This document shows, piece after piece, positions 1 through 8,128 of a DNA stretch of 28,894 nt. The notes beneath the pieces are model-generated. The model saw nothing but the letters and a program-made list of their open reading frames with translations. It made no database searches and was not told where the DNA came from. Source of the stretch: Actinomycetota bacterium. Lineage in GTDB: Bacteria > Actinomycetota > Thermoleophilia > Solirubrobacterales > Solirubrobacteraceae. Each line of letters starts with the position of its first letter. Within the stretch, counting starts at the first letter, position 1. The stretch is from the NCBI GenBank assembly GCA_005788585.1, contig SYBY01000143.1:1-28894 (forward strand). Reading direction: 5' to 3'. Both the position numbers and the translations under genes were made by a program.

Positions 1-1170
1 AAGGCCGTCGATGTCAAGCCCGACCAGCTGACGGGCCTCATCGTCATCTCCGCCAAGGGCCGGACGCCGCGCGAAGCGCAGCGCATCGCCAACGCGACCG
101 CGCGCGCCTACGTCGACATCCGCCGCGCGCGGGAGAAGGGCCGGCTGGTCGCCGCCCGCAAAGAGCTGCAGAAGATCGAGAAGACACGCGTCGCCCAGGT
201 GCGTCGCGAGGCACGGGAGGCGGGCGCGAACGTCGATATCTCCGGCGTGCAGACCGTCCGCGAGCAGATCGAGTCGCTCCAGCTCGCCGAGCGCATCAAC
301 ACCGACGCCGTCACCATTGCCACGCCCGCTGAGCTTCCCGAGGGCCCGTCGGGGATCGCGCCCTGGATGATCGGCATCCTCGGCTTCGTCATCGGCGCAG
401 CGCTCGGCGGCGCGATGATCGCCCTGCGCGAGCAGGCCGACAAGCGGATCCACAGCCGCAAGCAGCTCGAACGCACCCTCGGGGCGCCCGTGCTCGCCTC
501 GATCAACAAGCGCGGGCTGCTGCGCGCCCGCAAGCCGCTCGACACACTCACGCGCAAGGACCTCGAGCCGTTCCGCCTGCTGTTCGCGAAGCTGCGGAAC
601 TCCGCAGGCGCGGAGGGCATGGAGACCCTGGTGATCGCGTCCGTCGAGGACGACGGCGCCAGCGGCAGCGTGTCCTGGTACCTCGCGGCGACCGCCGCGG
701 CAGCCGGCACCCGCGTGCTCCTGCGCGAGACCGACCACGACCGTCCCAGCGCCGTGGACAACGGCAACGGAAACGGCAACGGGAACGGCGGCGGCCGCCC
801 CGCGGGCCTGACCGACGTGCTCGCGTCGCGCAACTCCCTCGACGAGGTGATCTTCCACGTCGCGGCCGACGACCGGCACGCGGTCGACATCGTCTCTCCC
901 GGCGTGCGCAACGGCGGCGCGCACCTCGGCGGCGGCGAGCGGGTCCGCGAGCTGATCGCCCAGGCCCAGTCCGCGCACGACCTCGTGCTGATCGACGCCC
1001 CGCCGGTGACGGACGCCGACGCGGTGCCGTTCGTGCGCCAGGCGCAGGGCGCGGTGCTCGTGTACCGCCACGGCGGCGCGGACCAGGAGGTCCTGCGCGA
1101 TGCGCGCGACGAGCTGGCCAGCGTCGGCACCCCGCTCCTCGGCATCGTCGCGGTCGGCTTCCGGGGGTAA
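1..1170 (+). CDS. Wzz-type polysaccharide chain-length protein with degenerate BY-kinase domain (5' partial)
   Basis: The reading frame is already open at base 1, so the N-terminus lies outside the window. The visible part begins with a Wzz-like stretch (ISAKGRTPREAQRIANATA) and a coiled-coil-prone charged segment. A membrane helix follows (about 358-420, IGILGFVIGAALGGAMIAL), then the RKQLERTLGAPVLASI motif typical of Wzz/CapA proteins. The C-terminal half (from about 619) matches a CpsD/BY-kinase fold. Walker B is intact (LVLIDAPPVTDADA, about 982-1023), but the Walker A loop reads SVEDDGASGSVSW with no GKS/T, and no tyrosine-rich tail follows. An Asn-Gly repeat sits inside the domain. It probably sets glycan chain length with the Wzy-type polymerase starting 3 bp downstream. 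Kinase activity is unlikely. Confidence 0.85.
   Translation, partial: KAVDVKPDQLTGLIVISAKGRTPREAQRIANATARAYVDIRRAREKGRLVAARKELQKIEKTRVAQVRREAREAGANVDISGVQTVREQIESLQLAERINTDAVTIATPAELPEGPSGIAPWMIGILGFVIGAALGGAMIALREQADKRIHSRKQLERTLGAPVLASINKRGLLRARKPLDTLTRKDLEPFRLLFAKLRNSAGAEGMETLVIASVEDDGASGSVSWYLAATAAAAGTRVLLRETDHDRPSAVDNGNGNGNGNGGGRPAGLTDVLASRNSLDEVIFHVAADDRHAVDIVSPGVRNGGAHLGGGERVRELIAQAQSAHDLVLIDAPPVTDADAVPFVRQAQGAVLVYRHGGADQEVLRDARDELASVGTPLLGIVAVGFRG
760..789 (+). repeat. Short tandem repeat encoding (Asn-Gly)5
   Basis: Five consecutive AAC-GGN codon pairs encode NGNGNGNGNG, followed by three glycines. The repeat lies in frame in the degenerate kinase domain of the Wzz-type protein, where BY-kinases normally have ordered structure after Walker A'. 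It is probably a flexible insertion. Hexameric repeats of this kind can change copy number by slippage without a frameshift. Confidence 0.8.
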
Positions 1171-1173
1171 CGG

Positions 1174-2760
1174 GTGGCGACTCCCGAGCACGGCGACCGG
1201 GCGGCAGGGCAGTTCCTGCCCGCGCCCAACCGCCGGGTCTCGCGGGTCTGGCCCACACTGCGGATCCAGTACGAGCGCCTGTTGCGCTCGGACATCCGCT
1301 TCGCGCCGTGGGTCGTGCTCGTCGGGCTGCTCCTCGCGCCTGGCGTCGCGGCCGAGCAGTGGCAGTACGTCCTGCTGATCGTCTTCGTCGTCTCGGCCGG
1401 CTCGCTGTACATGCGCTGGCCGACGGTGGGACTGGCGCTCGTGGTGATCCTCTGGATCATCGCGCCCTTGATCCGGCGCCTGCTCGACTACTTCGTGGAG
1501 TCCAAGGCCGGCCCGGACATCCTCTCGCTCGCGCCCTTCCTCGCCACGCTCACGATCGGCGCGCTGGCCTACCGCCGCCAGAAGCCGAGCAAGGCCGTGC
1601 TCATCGTGCTGCTGTCCGTGTGGGCGGGCTTCCTGTGGGGCACGCCCGCCGGACTCGACGATCCGTTCCCGCTGATGTTCGCGCTGTTCTCCTACATCGC
1701 GGCAACCATGGGCCTGCTGCTCGGCTACCACGACTGGAAGCGCGGCACGATCGTCCTCGAGAAGCTGCTGCTGGTCATCATCCCGATCGTCGCCGCATAT
1801 GCGATCTACCAGTTCATCACGCCGTTCCTGCCGCCCTGGGACGCCCTCTGGCTGAAGTTCGAAGCCCCGATCTCGATCGGCACGAAGGAGCAGGGCACGT
1901 TCCGCGCCTTCAGCACGCTGAACTCGCCGGGCATGCTCGCGGGCGTGCTCGCGCTGTTCGCGCTCATGCTGCTCGTGGGCCCCAAGATCACCCCGTGGCG
2001 GCTCGCCGCGGGCGGCCTGACCATGGCGGCGCTGCTGTTCACCCAGGTGCGTTCGGCCTGGATCGCGATGGCCGTCGCGATGGTCGCGCTCATCCCGGTC
2101 TCGCGTGGCGGGATCCTCGGCCGGGTGGCCATCCTGCTCGTCATCCTCGGCGGCATGTACGTCTTCGCGGGCGGCAGTACCGCGGGCCAGGCCGTCGTCG
2201 ACCGTGCAGCCAGCGTCGGAGACGCGAGCTCCGGCGGGGACCACTCGACGAACGAGCGCATCCAGGCGATCACGGAGTTCGGCCCGCGGGCGCTCGTCCA
2301 GCCCATCGGCGACGGTCTGGGATCAGTCGGTCAGGCGTCGCGCCTGAGCAGCAAGGGCGAGCCGCCGTTCGCCGACAACGGCTACCTCACGATCATGTGG
2401 CAGAGCGGCCTCCTCGGGTTCCTCCTCATCTACGGCGCCATGCTCGGCGGCGCGATCTACGGCGCGAGACAGCTCAACTCGTACAAGCGAAAAGAACGCT
2501 TCCCGTTCGTGGCGATCATGATCGTCACGGCCGTGCAGTCCGCTGCGGCGGACACGCTCTTCGGCCTGGCCGCCGTGATCCTCTGGTACAGCCTCGGCGC
2601 GCTGATGGCGTCGTCGGAGGATCCGGAGTGCGAGGCCCTGCGGGTCGAGAAGCGCACCAAGGCCGCGTCGGCCGAACTCGCCGTGACCTATGGCCCCGCG
2701 CAGCCCGCCCCGGCCCCTGCGCCGGCCCCGGCGCCGCGTGAGCCTGCACCCGTCGCGTGA
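1174..2760 (+). CDS. O-antigen ligase/Wzy-type polysaccharide polymerase
   Basis: This 528-residue integral membrane protein has about 11-12 hydrophobic helices and a large periplasmic-type loop (about residues 345-410, rich in G, S, D and E). That loop is the layout of the O-antigen ligase/Wzy_C family, which joins lipid-linked repeat units. Family-like features include an RAFSTLNSPGMLAG segment before a helix and TQVRSAWIAM, similar to the R-S-xW/A-W motif of ligases. The start is GTG at 1174, 3 bp after the preceding stop, with the G-rich ccggggg upstream. The cytoplasmic tail ends in an Ala-Pro repeat. The last codon overlaps the GTG of the next gene, so coupling is likely. Polymerase versus ligase cannot be decided from sequence. 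Confidence 0.85.
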   Translation: MATPEHGDRAAGQFLPAPNRRVSRVWPTLRIQYERLLRSDIRFAPWVVLVGLLLAPGVAAEQWQYVLLIVFVVSAGSLYMRWPTVGLALVVILWIIAPLIRRLLDYFVESKAGPDILSLAPFLATLTIGALAYRRQKPSKAVLIVLLSVWAGFLWGTPAGLDDPFPLMFALFSYIAATMGLLLGYHDWKRGTIVLEKLLLVIIPIVAAYAIYQFITPFLPPWDALWLKFEAPISIGTKEQGTFRAFSTLNSPGMLAGVLALFALMLLVGPKITPWRLAAGGLTMAALLFTQVRSAWIAMAVAMVALIPVSRGGILGRVAILLVILGGMYVFAGGSTAGQAVVDRAASVGDASSGGDHSTNERIQAITEFGPRALVQPIGDGLGSVGQASRLSSKGEPPFADNGYLTIMWQSGLLGFLLIYGAMLGGAIYGARQLNSYKRKERFPFVAIMIVTAVQSAAADTLFGLAAVILWYSLGALMASSEDPECEALRVEKRTKAASAELAVTYGPAQPAPAPAPAPAPREPAPVA

Positions 2761-3962
2761 AGCTCCTCCTGCTGACGAACGAGTTCGCCCTCCCGGTGAA
2801 CGCGGGCGGCGTGCGCCGGCAGCTCGGGCTGCTGGAGGCACTGTCGGCGCGCCACGACCTGCACCTGCTTGCGCGCCAGCGTGACCGGGACACCCCGGCC
2901 GTGCTCGTCGCCGAGCTGCGCGAGCGGCTGGGCGGCGCGACGGTCGAGGCGTTCCCCGCCCGTCCGGAGACGTGGGCGACCGGCAAGCGCGTGACCGCGC
3001 AGCGCTGGGCGCGTGCGGTCCGCGACCGCCAGCCCGCCTGGACCGAGCGATCCGTCAGCAGGCCGCTGGTCATCCGTGCACGCGAGCTCGCGCCCGGCTT
3101 CGACGCGGCGATCACGCTCGACGACACCGCGCACACCTACGTCGAGCGGGTCGGGGACCTCGTCCCGTTCGTCATCGACAAGCACAACGTCCTGGCCTGG
3201 TCGCGGCGCGTGCGCGGCGGCCTCCAGCCCCAGGCGCGGCTCGAGCACTGGCTCGTCGCGCACTGGGAGCGGCGGACCGTCGGCCTCGCGGGCGCGACGG
3301 TCGTCACCTCCGAGGACGAAGCCGCCCGCTTCCGGGAGCTCTACGGCCGCGATCCGTTCGTCGTGCCGTCCGCCATCCCGCCGCCCGCCCACGTCGCCGA
3401 CCCCGCAGCCGCGCCGCGCGACGTCGTCTGGCTCGGTGACCACCGCTACGCGCCGAACACCGACGGCCTGCTGCGCTTCGCGCGTGAGGCGTGGGCGCCG
3501 CTGGGCGAGACCGGCGCACGCCTGTTCGTCGCCGGCCGCGAGCCGACCGAGGCCGTCCGCGCGCTCACCGAGCTTCCAGGCGTCGAGGTCCTGGGCTTCG
3601 TCGACGACCTCGCCGCGCTCCTGGGCCGCTGCCGGGCGGCCGTCGCGCCGGTCTGGGAAGGCGCCGGGATCAAGATGAAGACGCTGGAGCTCATGGGCGC
3701 CGGCCTGCCCGTCGCCGGCACGACCGTGGCCTTCGAGGGCATCGCCGTGCAGCACGGAGTCGACGGGCTCGTCGCCGACGACCCCTCACGGCTCGGGGCT
3801 GCGCTGGCCGAGGTCCTCGACGACCCGTCCCGCGCCGCGGCGATCGGCCACGCGGCGCACGCCCGCATCGTGCGCGAGCACACGTGGGAGCACATCATCG
3901 GCCGCTACGACGACGCCCTGCGGGCCGCCGTCAGGACGCGGCGCGCTCAGCCCGCCGGTTGA
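2757..3962 (+). CDS. GT4-family glycosyltransferase
   Basis: The product is 401 residues with a GT-B two-domain layout. The N-terminus is KLLLLTNEFALPVNAGGVRR, the acceptor-side first strand and Gly-rich loop. The linker region has IDKHNVLAWSRR and the C-terminal donor domain begins DVVWLGDHRYAPNTDG. The nucleotide-sugar site contains EGAGIKMKTLELMGAGLPV, with the expected acidic and lysine residues. The GTG start shares GTGA with the polymerase stop, giving a 4-bp overlap and translational coupling. It is the third gene of the rightward operon and probably adds a sugar to the lipid-linked repeat unit on the cytoplasmic face. The 3' end overlaps the convergent hydrolase gene by 32 bp. The divergent-region gene at 9687 is a paralogue that has lost key residues. 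The sugar and linkage cannot be predicted. Confidence 0.85.
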   Translation: MKLLLLTNEFALPVNAGGVRRQLGLLEALSARHDLHLLARQRDRDTPAVLVAELRERLGGATVEAFPARPETWATGKRVTAQRWARAVRDRQPAWTERSVSRPLVIRARELAPGFDAAITLDDTAHTYVERVGDLVPFVIDKHNVLAWSRRVRGGLQPQARLEHWLVAHWERRTVGLAGATVVTSEDEAARFRELYGRDPFVVPSAIPPPAHVADPAAAPRDVVWLGDHRYAPNTDGLLRFAREAWAPLGETGARLFVAGREPTEAVRALTELPGVEVLGFVDDLAALLGRCRAAVAPVWEGAGIKMKTLELMGAGLPVAGTTVAFEGIAVQHGVDGLVADDPSRLGAALAEVLDDPSRAAAIGHAAHARIVREHTWEHIIGRYDDALRAAVRTRRAQPAG

Positions 3963-4812
3963 CGCGGTCGATCAGCTCGTCGAGGGGCTTCCAGAACCGC
4001 TCGCGCTCCTCGCGACCGGTGCGTGTCGGCGCGAAGTGGTCGCCGTACGCGTAGTTGCGGACGATGATGAGCCGGCGCGGCGCGCTCTTCGGCGTCTTGG
4101 AGATCATGAAGCTCGCCTCGCGGGTGCCTGCGAGCAGGTCGTTGACGCTCGCCATCTGGACGACGTCCGTCTTGGGGGAGAGCTCACCCTCCTGGCGCGG
4201 CAGGTAGATGTCGCCGCCCTCGATCCGGCGCCCGGAGAACAGGGAGAAGAGCCCGTACGGCATCGGGAGTCCCTCGGCGCGCCAGTTGAAGGCATAGTCG
4301 TTGGCCAGGGCGCCTCCCAGGGAGTACCCGCCGACGATGACCTTCTGGGGGTCGTACTGGAGCTTGGGCAGCGTCCGGCGCAGCGCCCGCGCGACGATCG
4401 GCCATGCCACCTGCCCGAAGCGCGGGCCAACCGGGAACGGGAACTGCGTGTACACCGGGAACACCACGGTGGCGCGTCGCGTCATGTGCCGCAGCCACTG
4501 CTCCTGGCTGCCCACGCTCGCGGTGCCGTACCCGTGAATCCAGATGAGCAGCGGCTGGTCGGGCGGCGCGTCGACCCGCCGCATGACGAACACCGCGTTC
4601 GCGCCCTCGCCGACGCGGCCCATCGCGATGGTCTTCGGGATGAGCAGCCGCTCGTTGCGCGTCACGGGCTCCATGCCGGAGATGAACGGCGGCGCCTCAT
4701 CGCCGACCGGCTGGCCGGGAACCGTGTACTCCCCCGTCAGCCCACCACAGCCGCCCAGCGCGAGCGCGCAGGCGAAGACGACCAGGAGCAATCCGCGGCG
4801 GGAGCGGGACAT
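3931..4812 (-). CDS. Lipoprotein alpha/beta hydrolase
   Basis: The 293-residue product starts with SRSRRG, a hydrophobic run and LALGGC, so it has a lipobox with Cys22 and should be a membrane-anchored exported lipoprotein. The alpha/beta-hydrolase core shows the oxyanion motif HGYG (about 93-96), the nucleophile elbow GGYSLGG with Ser164, and a likely catalytic His in YGDHF (His259). The ATG at 4812 is preferred over a TTG three codons upstream. It lies 8 nt after CATACT and also follows a GGAAGGG stretch. It sits downstream of the flippase/glycosyltransferase operon and may deacylate or trim the exported glycan, but the substrate is unknown. The family resembles esterase/PHB-depolymerase-like proteins. 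Confidence 0.8.
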   Translation of the reverse strand: MSRSRRGLLLVVFACALALGGCGGLTGEYTVPGQPVGDEAPPFISGMEPVTRNERLLIPKTIAMGRVGEGANAVFVMRRVDAPPDQPLLIWIHGYGTASVGSQEQWLRHMTRRATVVFPVYTQFPFPVGPRFGQVAWPIVARALRRTLPKLQYDPQKVIVGGYSLGGALANDYAFNWRAEGLPMPYGLFSLFSGRRIEGGDIYLPRQEGELSPKTDVVQMASVNDLLAGTREASFMISKTPKSAPRRLIIVRNYAYGDHFAPTRTGREERERFWKPLDELIDRVNRRAERAAS

Positions 4813-4826
4813 CCCTTCCAAGTATG
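4813..4826 (-). promoter_or_regulatory. Putative -10 box and start context of the lipoprotein hydrolase
   Basis: On the minus strand CATACT (4826 to 4821) is followed by 8 nt (tggaaggg) and the ATG. The 44-bp gap to the upstream FkbM gene leaves room for a separate promoter. The GGAAGGG could act as a Shine-Dalgarno, so a leaderless and a leadered reading are both possible. Confidence 0.4.
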
Positions 4827-4856
4827 CAGGGTCGCCGAGGTGGGCCTGGACGGCCG

Positions 4857-5846
4857 TCAGCGCTTGAGCAGCAGGAGGTTCGTGGAGTCGTACGGGTGCG
4901 GGAACCGGGCCGCGAACGCGTCGAGCGCCTCGAGGTCCACGCGCGTCGGCGGGCCCGCGTCGCGCTCCTCACCGACCTCCCACGCCTCGGTGAACTGCGC
5001 GCGCAGCTGCTCGTGCATCGTGTCGAGCCCGCCTGCGCGTCCCAGGCCGTACGGCCAGTACTCGAGCAGGACGGGCGCGCCGGAGCCGAGCACGCCGCTC
5101 GCGCCGGCCAGCACCTGCGGCTCGTGGCCCTGGACGTCGATCCACACGAGGCCGACATCCTCGGGCGCCACCTGCGCGCGCTCGATCGCGTCATCGAGGG
5201 TCATGGCGTTGACCGTGACCGTCTCGCGATTGCCCTCACCGAGGTCGCCCGCCGTCGCCTCGTCGCCGGTGCGGATGCGATGGTCGCCGACGTTCTCGGG
5301 GGCGATCTCCAGGACGAGCTCACCCGGCTGATCGGAGATCGCGGCCTGCACGGGCAGCGCGCGCTCCTCGAGGTCATTCGCGATGAGGTTCAGCTTGAGG
5401 AACCTGTAGTTGCGCGGCTCGGGCTCGAACGCGACCGCGCGGCCTGCGTCGAAGCGCTTGAGCGCGCAGAGCGTCGCAGTGCCGATGTTGCCGCCGACGT
5501 CGAGGAAGACCTTGCCCTTGAGCGGGTCAGGGCGCTCGAGGAGCGTCGCCAGCAGGTCCGAGGTCTTGCGCATGAGCGGCTCGTCCCATGTCCCCTCGCC
5601 GACCAGGCCGACGGTGATCGGCCCGCGGTCCGACGTGTCGACGAGGTAGCGGATGTCCCCGTCGTCGACCGCGATGATGGGCGACAGCCGCTGCGCGATG
5701 TCGAGCTTGGCCTCGCTGCGCATCTTCTTCCGGCGGTCCGCCGGGCCGCTGGCGTACGCCTTCACGGCCCCTGCCTGGTAGCGCAGGTGCCCGACCGGGT
5801 CACTGCGGAAGTCCGGCTTTGCCTTCTTGATCACGCGGGCATTCAA
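4857..5846 (-). CDS. FkbM-family SAM-dependent methyltransferase
   Basis: The 329-residue protein has the FkbM core. The SAM motif FLDVGGNIGTA lies at about 114-124, the acidic AFEPEPRNY at about 139-147, and the later motif is VWIDVQGHE followed by a VLLEYWP strand. The family O-methylates sugars and secondary metabolites. In this locus a glycan sugar is the likely substrate. It is the last gene of the leftward operon and its start directly abuts the TGA of the preceding glycosyltransferase. The start is either TTG at 5846 or GTG at 5834, and no strong Shine-Dalgarno separates them. A 44-bp gap separates it from the lipoprotein hydrolase. Confidence 0.85.
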   Translation of the reverse strand: MNARVIKKAKPDFRSDPVGHLRYQAGAVKAYASGPADRRKKMRSEAKLDIAQRLSPIIAVDDGDIRYLVDTSDRGPITVGLVGEGTWDEPLMRKTSDLLATLLERPDPLKGKVFLDVGGNIGTATLCALKRFDAGRAVAFEPEPRNYRFLKLNLIANDLEERALPVQAAISDQPGELVLEIAPENVGDHRIRTGDEATAGDLGEGNRETVTVNAMTLDDAIERAQVAPEDVGLVWIDVQGHEPQVLAGASGVLGSGAPVLLEYWPYGLGRAGGLDTMHEQLRAQFTEAWEVGEERDAGPPTRVDLEALDAFAARFPHPYDSTNLLLLKR

Positions 5847-6935
5847 TCAGGCCCGGGCCCGCGCGGCACGACGAATCGTGGCGGCCACGCCCTCACCGGC
5901 GGCAGCCCACGTCCGGGGCGTGACGAGCGCCTGCGCGGTTGCGACGAGCTCGTCACGCCCGCGGGCGTCCCCGGCCAAGTCGGAGAGCGCCTCCGCCAGC
6001 GCGTCCTCGTCACCTGGTGGGACGAACCGCGCCCCGTCGCCCAGGACCTCCCGCAGCGCCGGCAGGTCGCTGACGACCGACGCCGTGCCGCGCAGCGCGG
6101 CCTCCTGGGGCGGGAAGCCGTAGCCCTCGAGGAGGCTCGGGTAGGCGAGCAGCAGCGCACCCGCGTAGAGCAGGTCGAGGTCGTCGTCGGAGACGTGCCC
6201 GAGGACGTGGACGCCCGGCCCGGTGAGGTCGGCCGCGAGCCGTCCGGTCCCGGCGAAGACGGCCGCCAGGCCCACGCGGGGGGCCGCGCGGGCGAGGAGC
6301 TCGGGGCGCTTGCGCGGCTCGAGCGCCCCGACCTGCAGGACGTAGCGCTCAGGCAGCCCGTAGCGCGCGCGTGCCGCCGCGATCTCGTCCGCGGTCGCCG
6401 GGCGGTCCGGGCGGCTGATGCCCGGCGCCACGATGTCGATCCGGTCGGGGGCGACGCCGTAGGCGGCCACCACCTCGTCGCGCACGGCGGCCGTCGTCAC
6501 GAGGAGGCGGTCCGCGCGCCGCGCCTGCGCCCGCGCGTTCGTGATGCGGTGGTTCAGGCGATCCGACCAGGTGAAGTCCTGCGGGCGCACATCGAAGCTG
6601 AGGTCGTGGATCGTAAGGACGAGGGGGACGCCGGCGCTGATCGTGCACGGGTGGTTGGCGGGCAGCCAGAACACGTCGGGGTCGCCCAGGCAGCGGTCGA
6701 TCCGCGGGCGGCGCAGCAGCGCCGAGCGGGCGTAGAAGCGGCGCGACTCCCCGGGCGGACGGATGAGCGTGACGTTCGGCGCCGCGGGGACCCCGTGCAG
6801 CGGCGCCGTCCCGGGGGCGAGGATGCGCAGCTCGTCGTCGGGCAGGGCGGCGGCCAGCGCGCCGAGCGTGGGCGCCAGGTAGCGCCACACGCCGCGCGCG
6901 CTCTGCAGCGACCGGCCGTCGATCCCGACGACCAT
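5847..6935 (-). CDS. GT4-family glycosyltransferase (mannosyltransferase-like)
   Basis: The true start is the ATG at 6935 (MVVGIDGRSLQSARGVWRYL). The frame stays open further upstream only as a by-product of GC bias. The 362-residue protein shows a VLTIHDLSFD motif, the linker IDIVAPGISRP, the donor-domain start YVLQVGALEPRKRPELL and the EX7E signature in LLEGYGFPPQEAAL. That combination is typical of GT4 enzymes related to WbdB/WbaZ-type mannosyltransferases. It follows the previous glycosyltransferase by 5 bp and its stop abuts the FkbM start, so it sits in one operon. The expected role is cytoplasmic addition of one sugar of the repeat unit. The mannose assignment is only by family resemblance. 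Confidence 0.85.
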   Translation of the reverse strand: MVVGIDGRSLQSARGVWRYLAPTLGALAAALPDDELRILAPGTAPLHGVPAAPNVTLIRPPGESRRFYARSALLRRPRIDRCLGDPDVFWLPANHPCTISAGVPLVLTIHDLSFDVRPQDFTWSDRLNHRITNARAQARRADRLLVTTAAVRDEVVAAYGVAPDRIDIVAPGISRPDRPATADEIAAARARYGLPERYVLQVGALEPRKRPELLARAAPRVGLAAVFAGTGRLAADLTGPGVHVLGHVSDDDLDLLYAGALLLAYPSLLEGYGFPPQEAALRGTASVVSDLPALREVLGDGARFVPPGDEDALAEALSDLAGDARGRDELVATAQALVTPRTWAAAGEGVAATIRRAARARA

Positions 6936-6940
6936 GACCG

Positions 6941-8128
6941 TCAGCCCTGCCGCATGCGCGCGCCGAGCTCGCCGACGTTGCGCTCGACGTCGAACCGCTC
7001 GGCGATGACCTCGCGCGCACCAGCCGCGAGACGGTCGCGTAGTGCGGCGTCGCCCAGCACCCGCTCGATCGCGGCGGCCAGCGCGTCGGGGTCGTCCGGC
7101 GGGACGAGCAGCCCCGAACGCTCGTCGATGACGGCCTCCGGGATCCCCGCGATCAGCGTGGTCACGACCGGGATGCCGAGCTGCATCGCCTCGAGGATCG
7201 CGACCGGGAGGTTGTCCTCGTCGCCGTCGTCCTCGCGCCGGCAAGGCAGGGCGAAGACCTGCGCGCGCCCCAGTGCGGCATCGACACCGCTGCGCGCCTG
7301 CGGGCCGAGCAGCGCGACCGCGTCGCCGAGGTCCAACTCGTCGGCCAGCGCCCGCAGGTCGTCCTCCAGCGGCCCGCCGCCCACGATCTCCAGCCGCACC
7401 GCGACCCCGCGCGCCCGCAGCACGCTGACGGCGCGCAGCAAGGTGGCCAGGCCCTTCTTCGGCACCAGCCTGGCGACCGCGACGACGAGCCCGTCCTGCG
7501 GCTCCCGCGTCACCGCCGGTGGCGCCCCGAGCCCGTTGCGCACCACGACCACCTTCTCGGCATCCGCGGGCGCGACCATCGGGCGCACCCGGGAGACCGA
7601 GTACTCCGTGCCCACAGCGAGGAACTCCGCGCGCGCGACCTTGTCGGCCAGGAACGCGGGCGACGTCACCGCGAACAGGTCCCGTGCGTGCCCGGTGCAC
7701 GACACGCGCTGGCCGCCGAGGATCCCGAGCGCCAGCGCGACGGTCGTCGGCGTGTTGACGAAGTGCGCGTGCACGTGCGCGTCCGCGGGGATCCGGCGGG
7801 CGAGGTACGCCGCGTAGGGCACGGCCGCGAGGTGGCGCGGGTCGCGCTCGCGCACCGCCCACGCCGCGCACCATCCGGCCGCGCGCGCGAACCGCACCGG
7901 ACGGGCGAACGCCTCACGCGCCGCGGCGCCCAACAGCCGGCGCAGGCCGGGGACGTCGCGGACCGTGGCGCGGACCTCGGGCGCGAGCGTGACCTCATCG
8001 TCCGCCTCCCCCGGGATGAGATTCCACACCGTGAGCGGCACGCCGCGGCGGACGTGCTCGGCGACCTCACGCTGGACGAAGGACTCGGACAGGCGCGGGA
8101 ACGTCCGAACGACGTAGTGGACACTCAC
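6941..8128 (-). CDS. GT4-family glycosyltransferase (exopolysaccharide/colanic-acid type)
   Basis: The 395-residue protein begins SVHYVVRTFPRLSESFVQRE, a pattern typical of colanic-acid-type (WcaL-like) glycosyltransferases. It continues with AHFVNTPTTVAL, a CTGHARDLF segment, VVVVRNGLG, VAVARLVPKKGLATLL and VGGGPLEDDL. The catalytic-site region reads GDEDNLPVAILEAM, with the first Glu of the usual EX7E replaced by Asp (DX7E). The GTG start at 8128 overlaps the flippase TGA by 4 bp (GTGA), which fixes the start and predicts coupling. It is the second gene of the leftward operon and probably transfers a sugar to the lipid-linked intermediate. Confidence 0.87.
   Translation of the reverse strand: MSVHYVVRTFPRLSESFVQREVAEHVRRGVPLTVWNLIPGEADDEVTLAPEVRATVRDVPGLRRLLGAAAREAFARPVRFARAAGWCAAWAVRERDPRHLAAVPYAAYLARRIPADAHVHAHFVNTPTTVALALGILGGQRVSCTGHARDLFAVTSPAFLADKVARAEFLAVGTEYSVSRVRPMVAPADAEKVVVVRNGLGAPPAVTREPQDGLVVAVARLVPKKGLATLLRAVSVLRARGVAVRLEIVGGGPLEDDLRALADELDLGDAVALLGPQARSGVDAALGRAQVFALPCRREDDGDEDNLPVAILEAMQLGIPVVTTLIAGIPEAVIDERSGLLVPPDDPDALAAAIERVLGDAALRDRLAAGAREVIAERFDVERNVGELGARMRQG

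Noticed and set aside
760..795. Hexamer repeats as a possible CRISPR or regulatory array
   Set aside because: The units are 6 bp, in frame, without spacers and encode Asn-Gly. This is a coding low-complexity tract.
4824..7817. A 997-codon open frame on the plus strand
   Set aside because: It is antisense to FkbM and two glycosyltransferases with clear family motifs. It has a low-complexity R/V/D/E composition and no recognisable domain. It is a by-product of high GC third positions.
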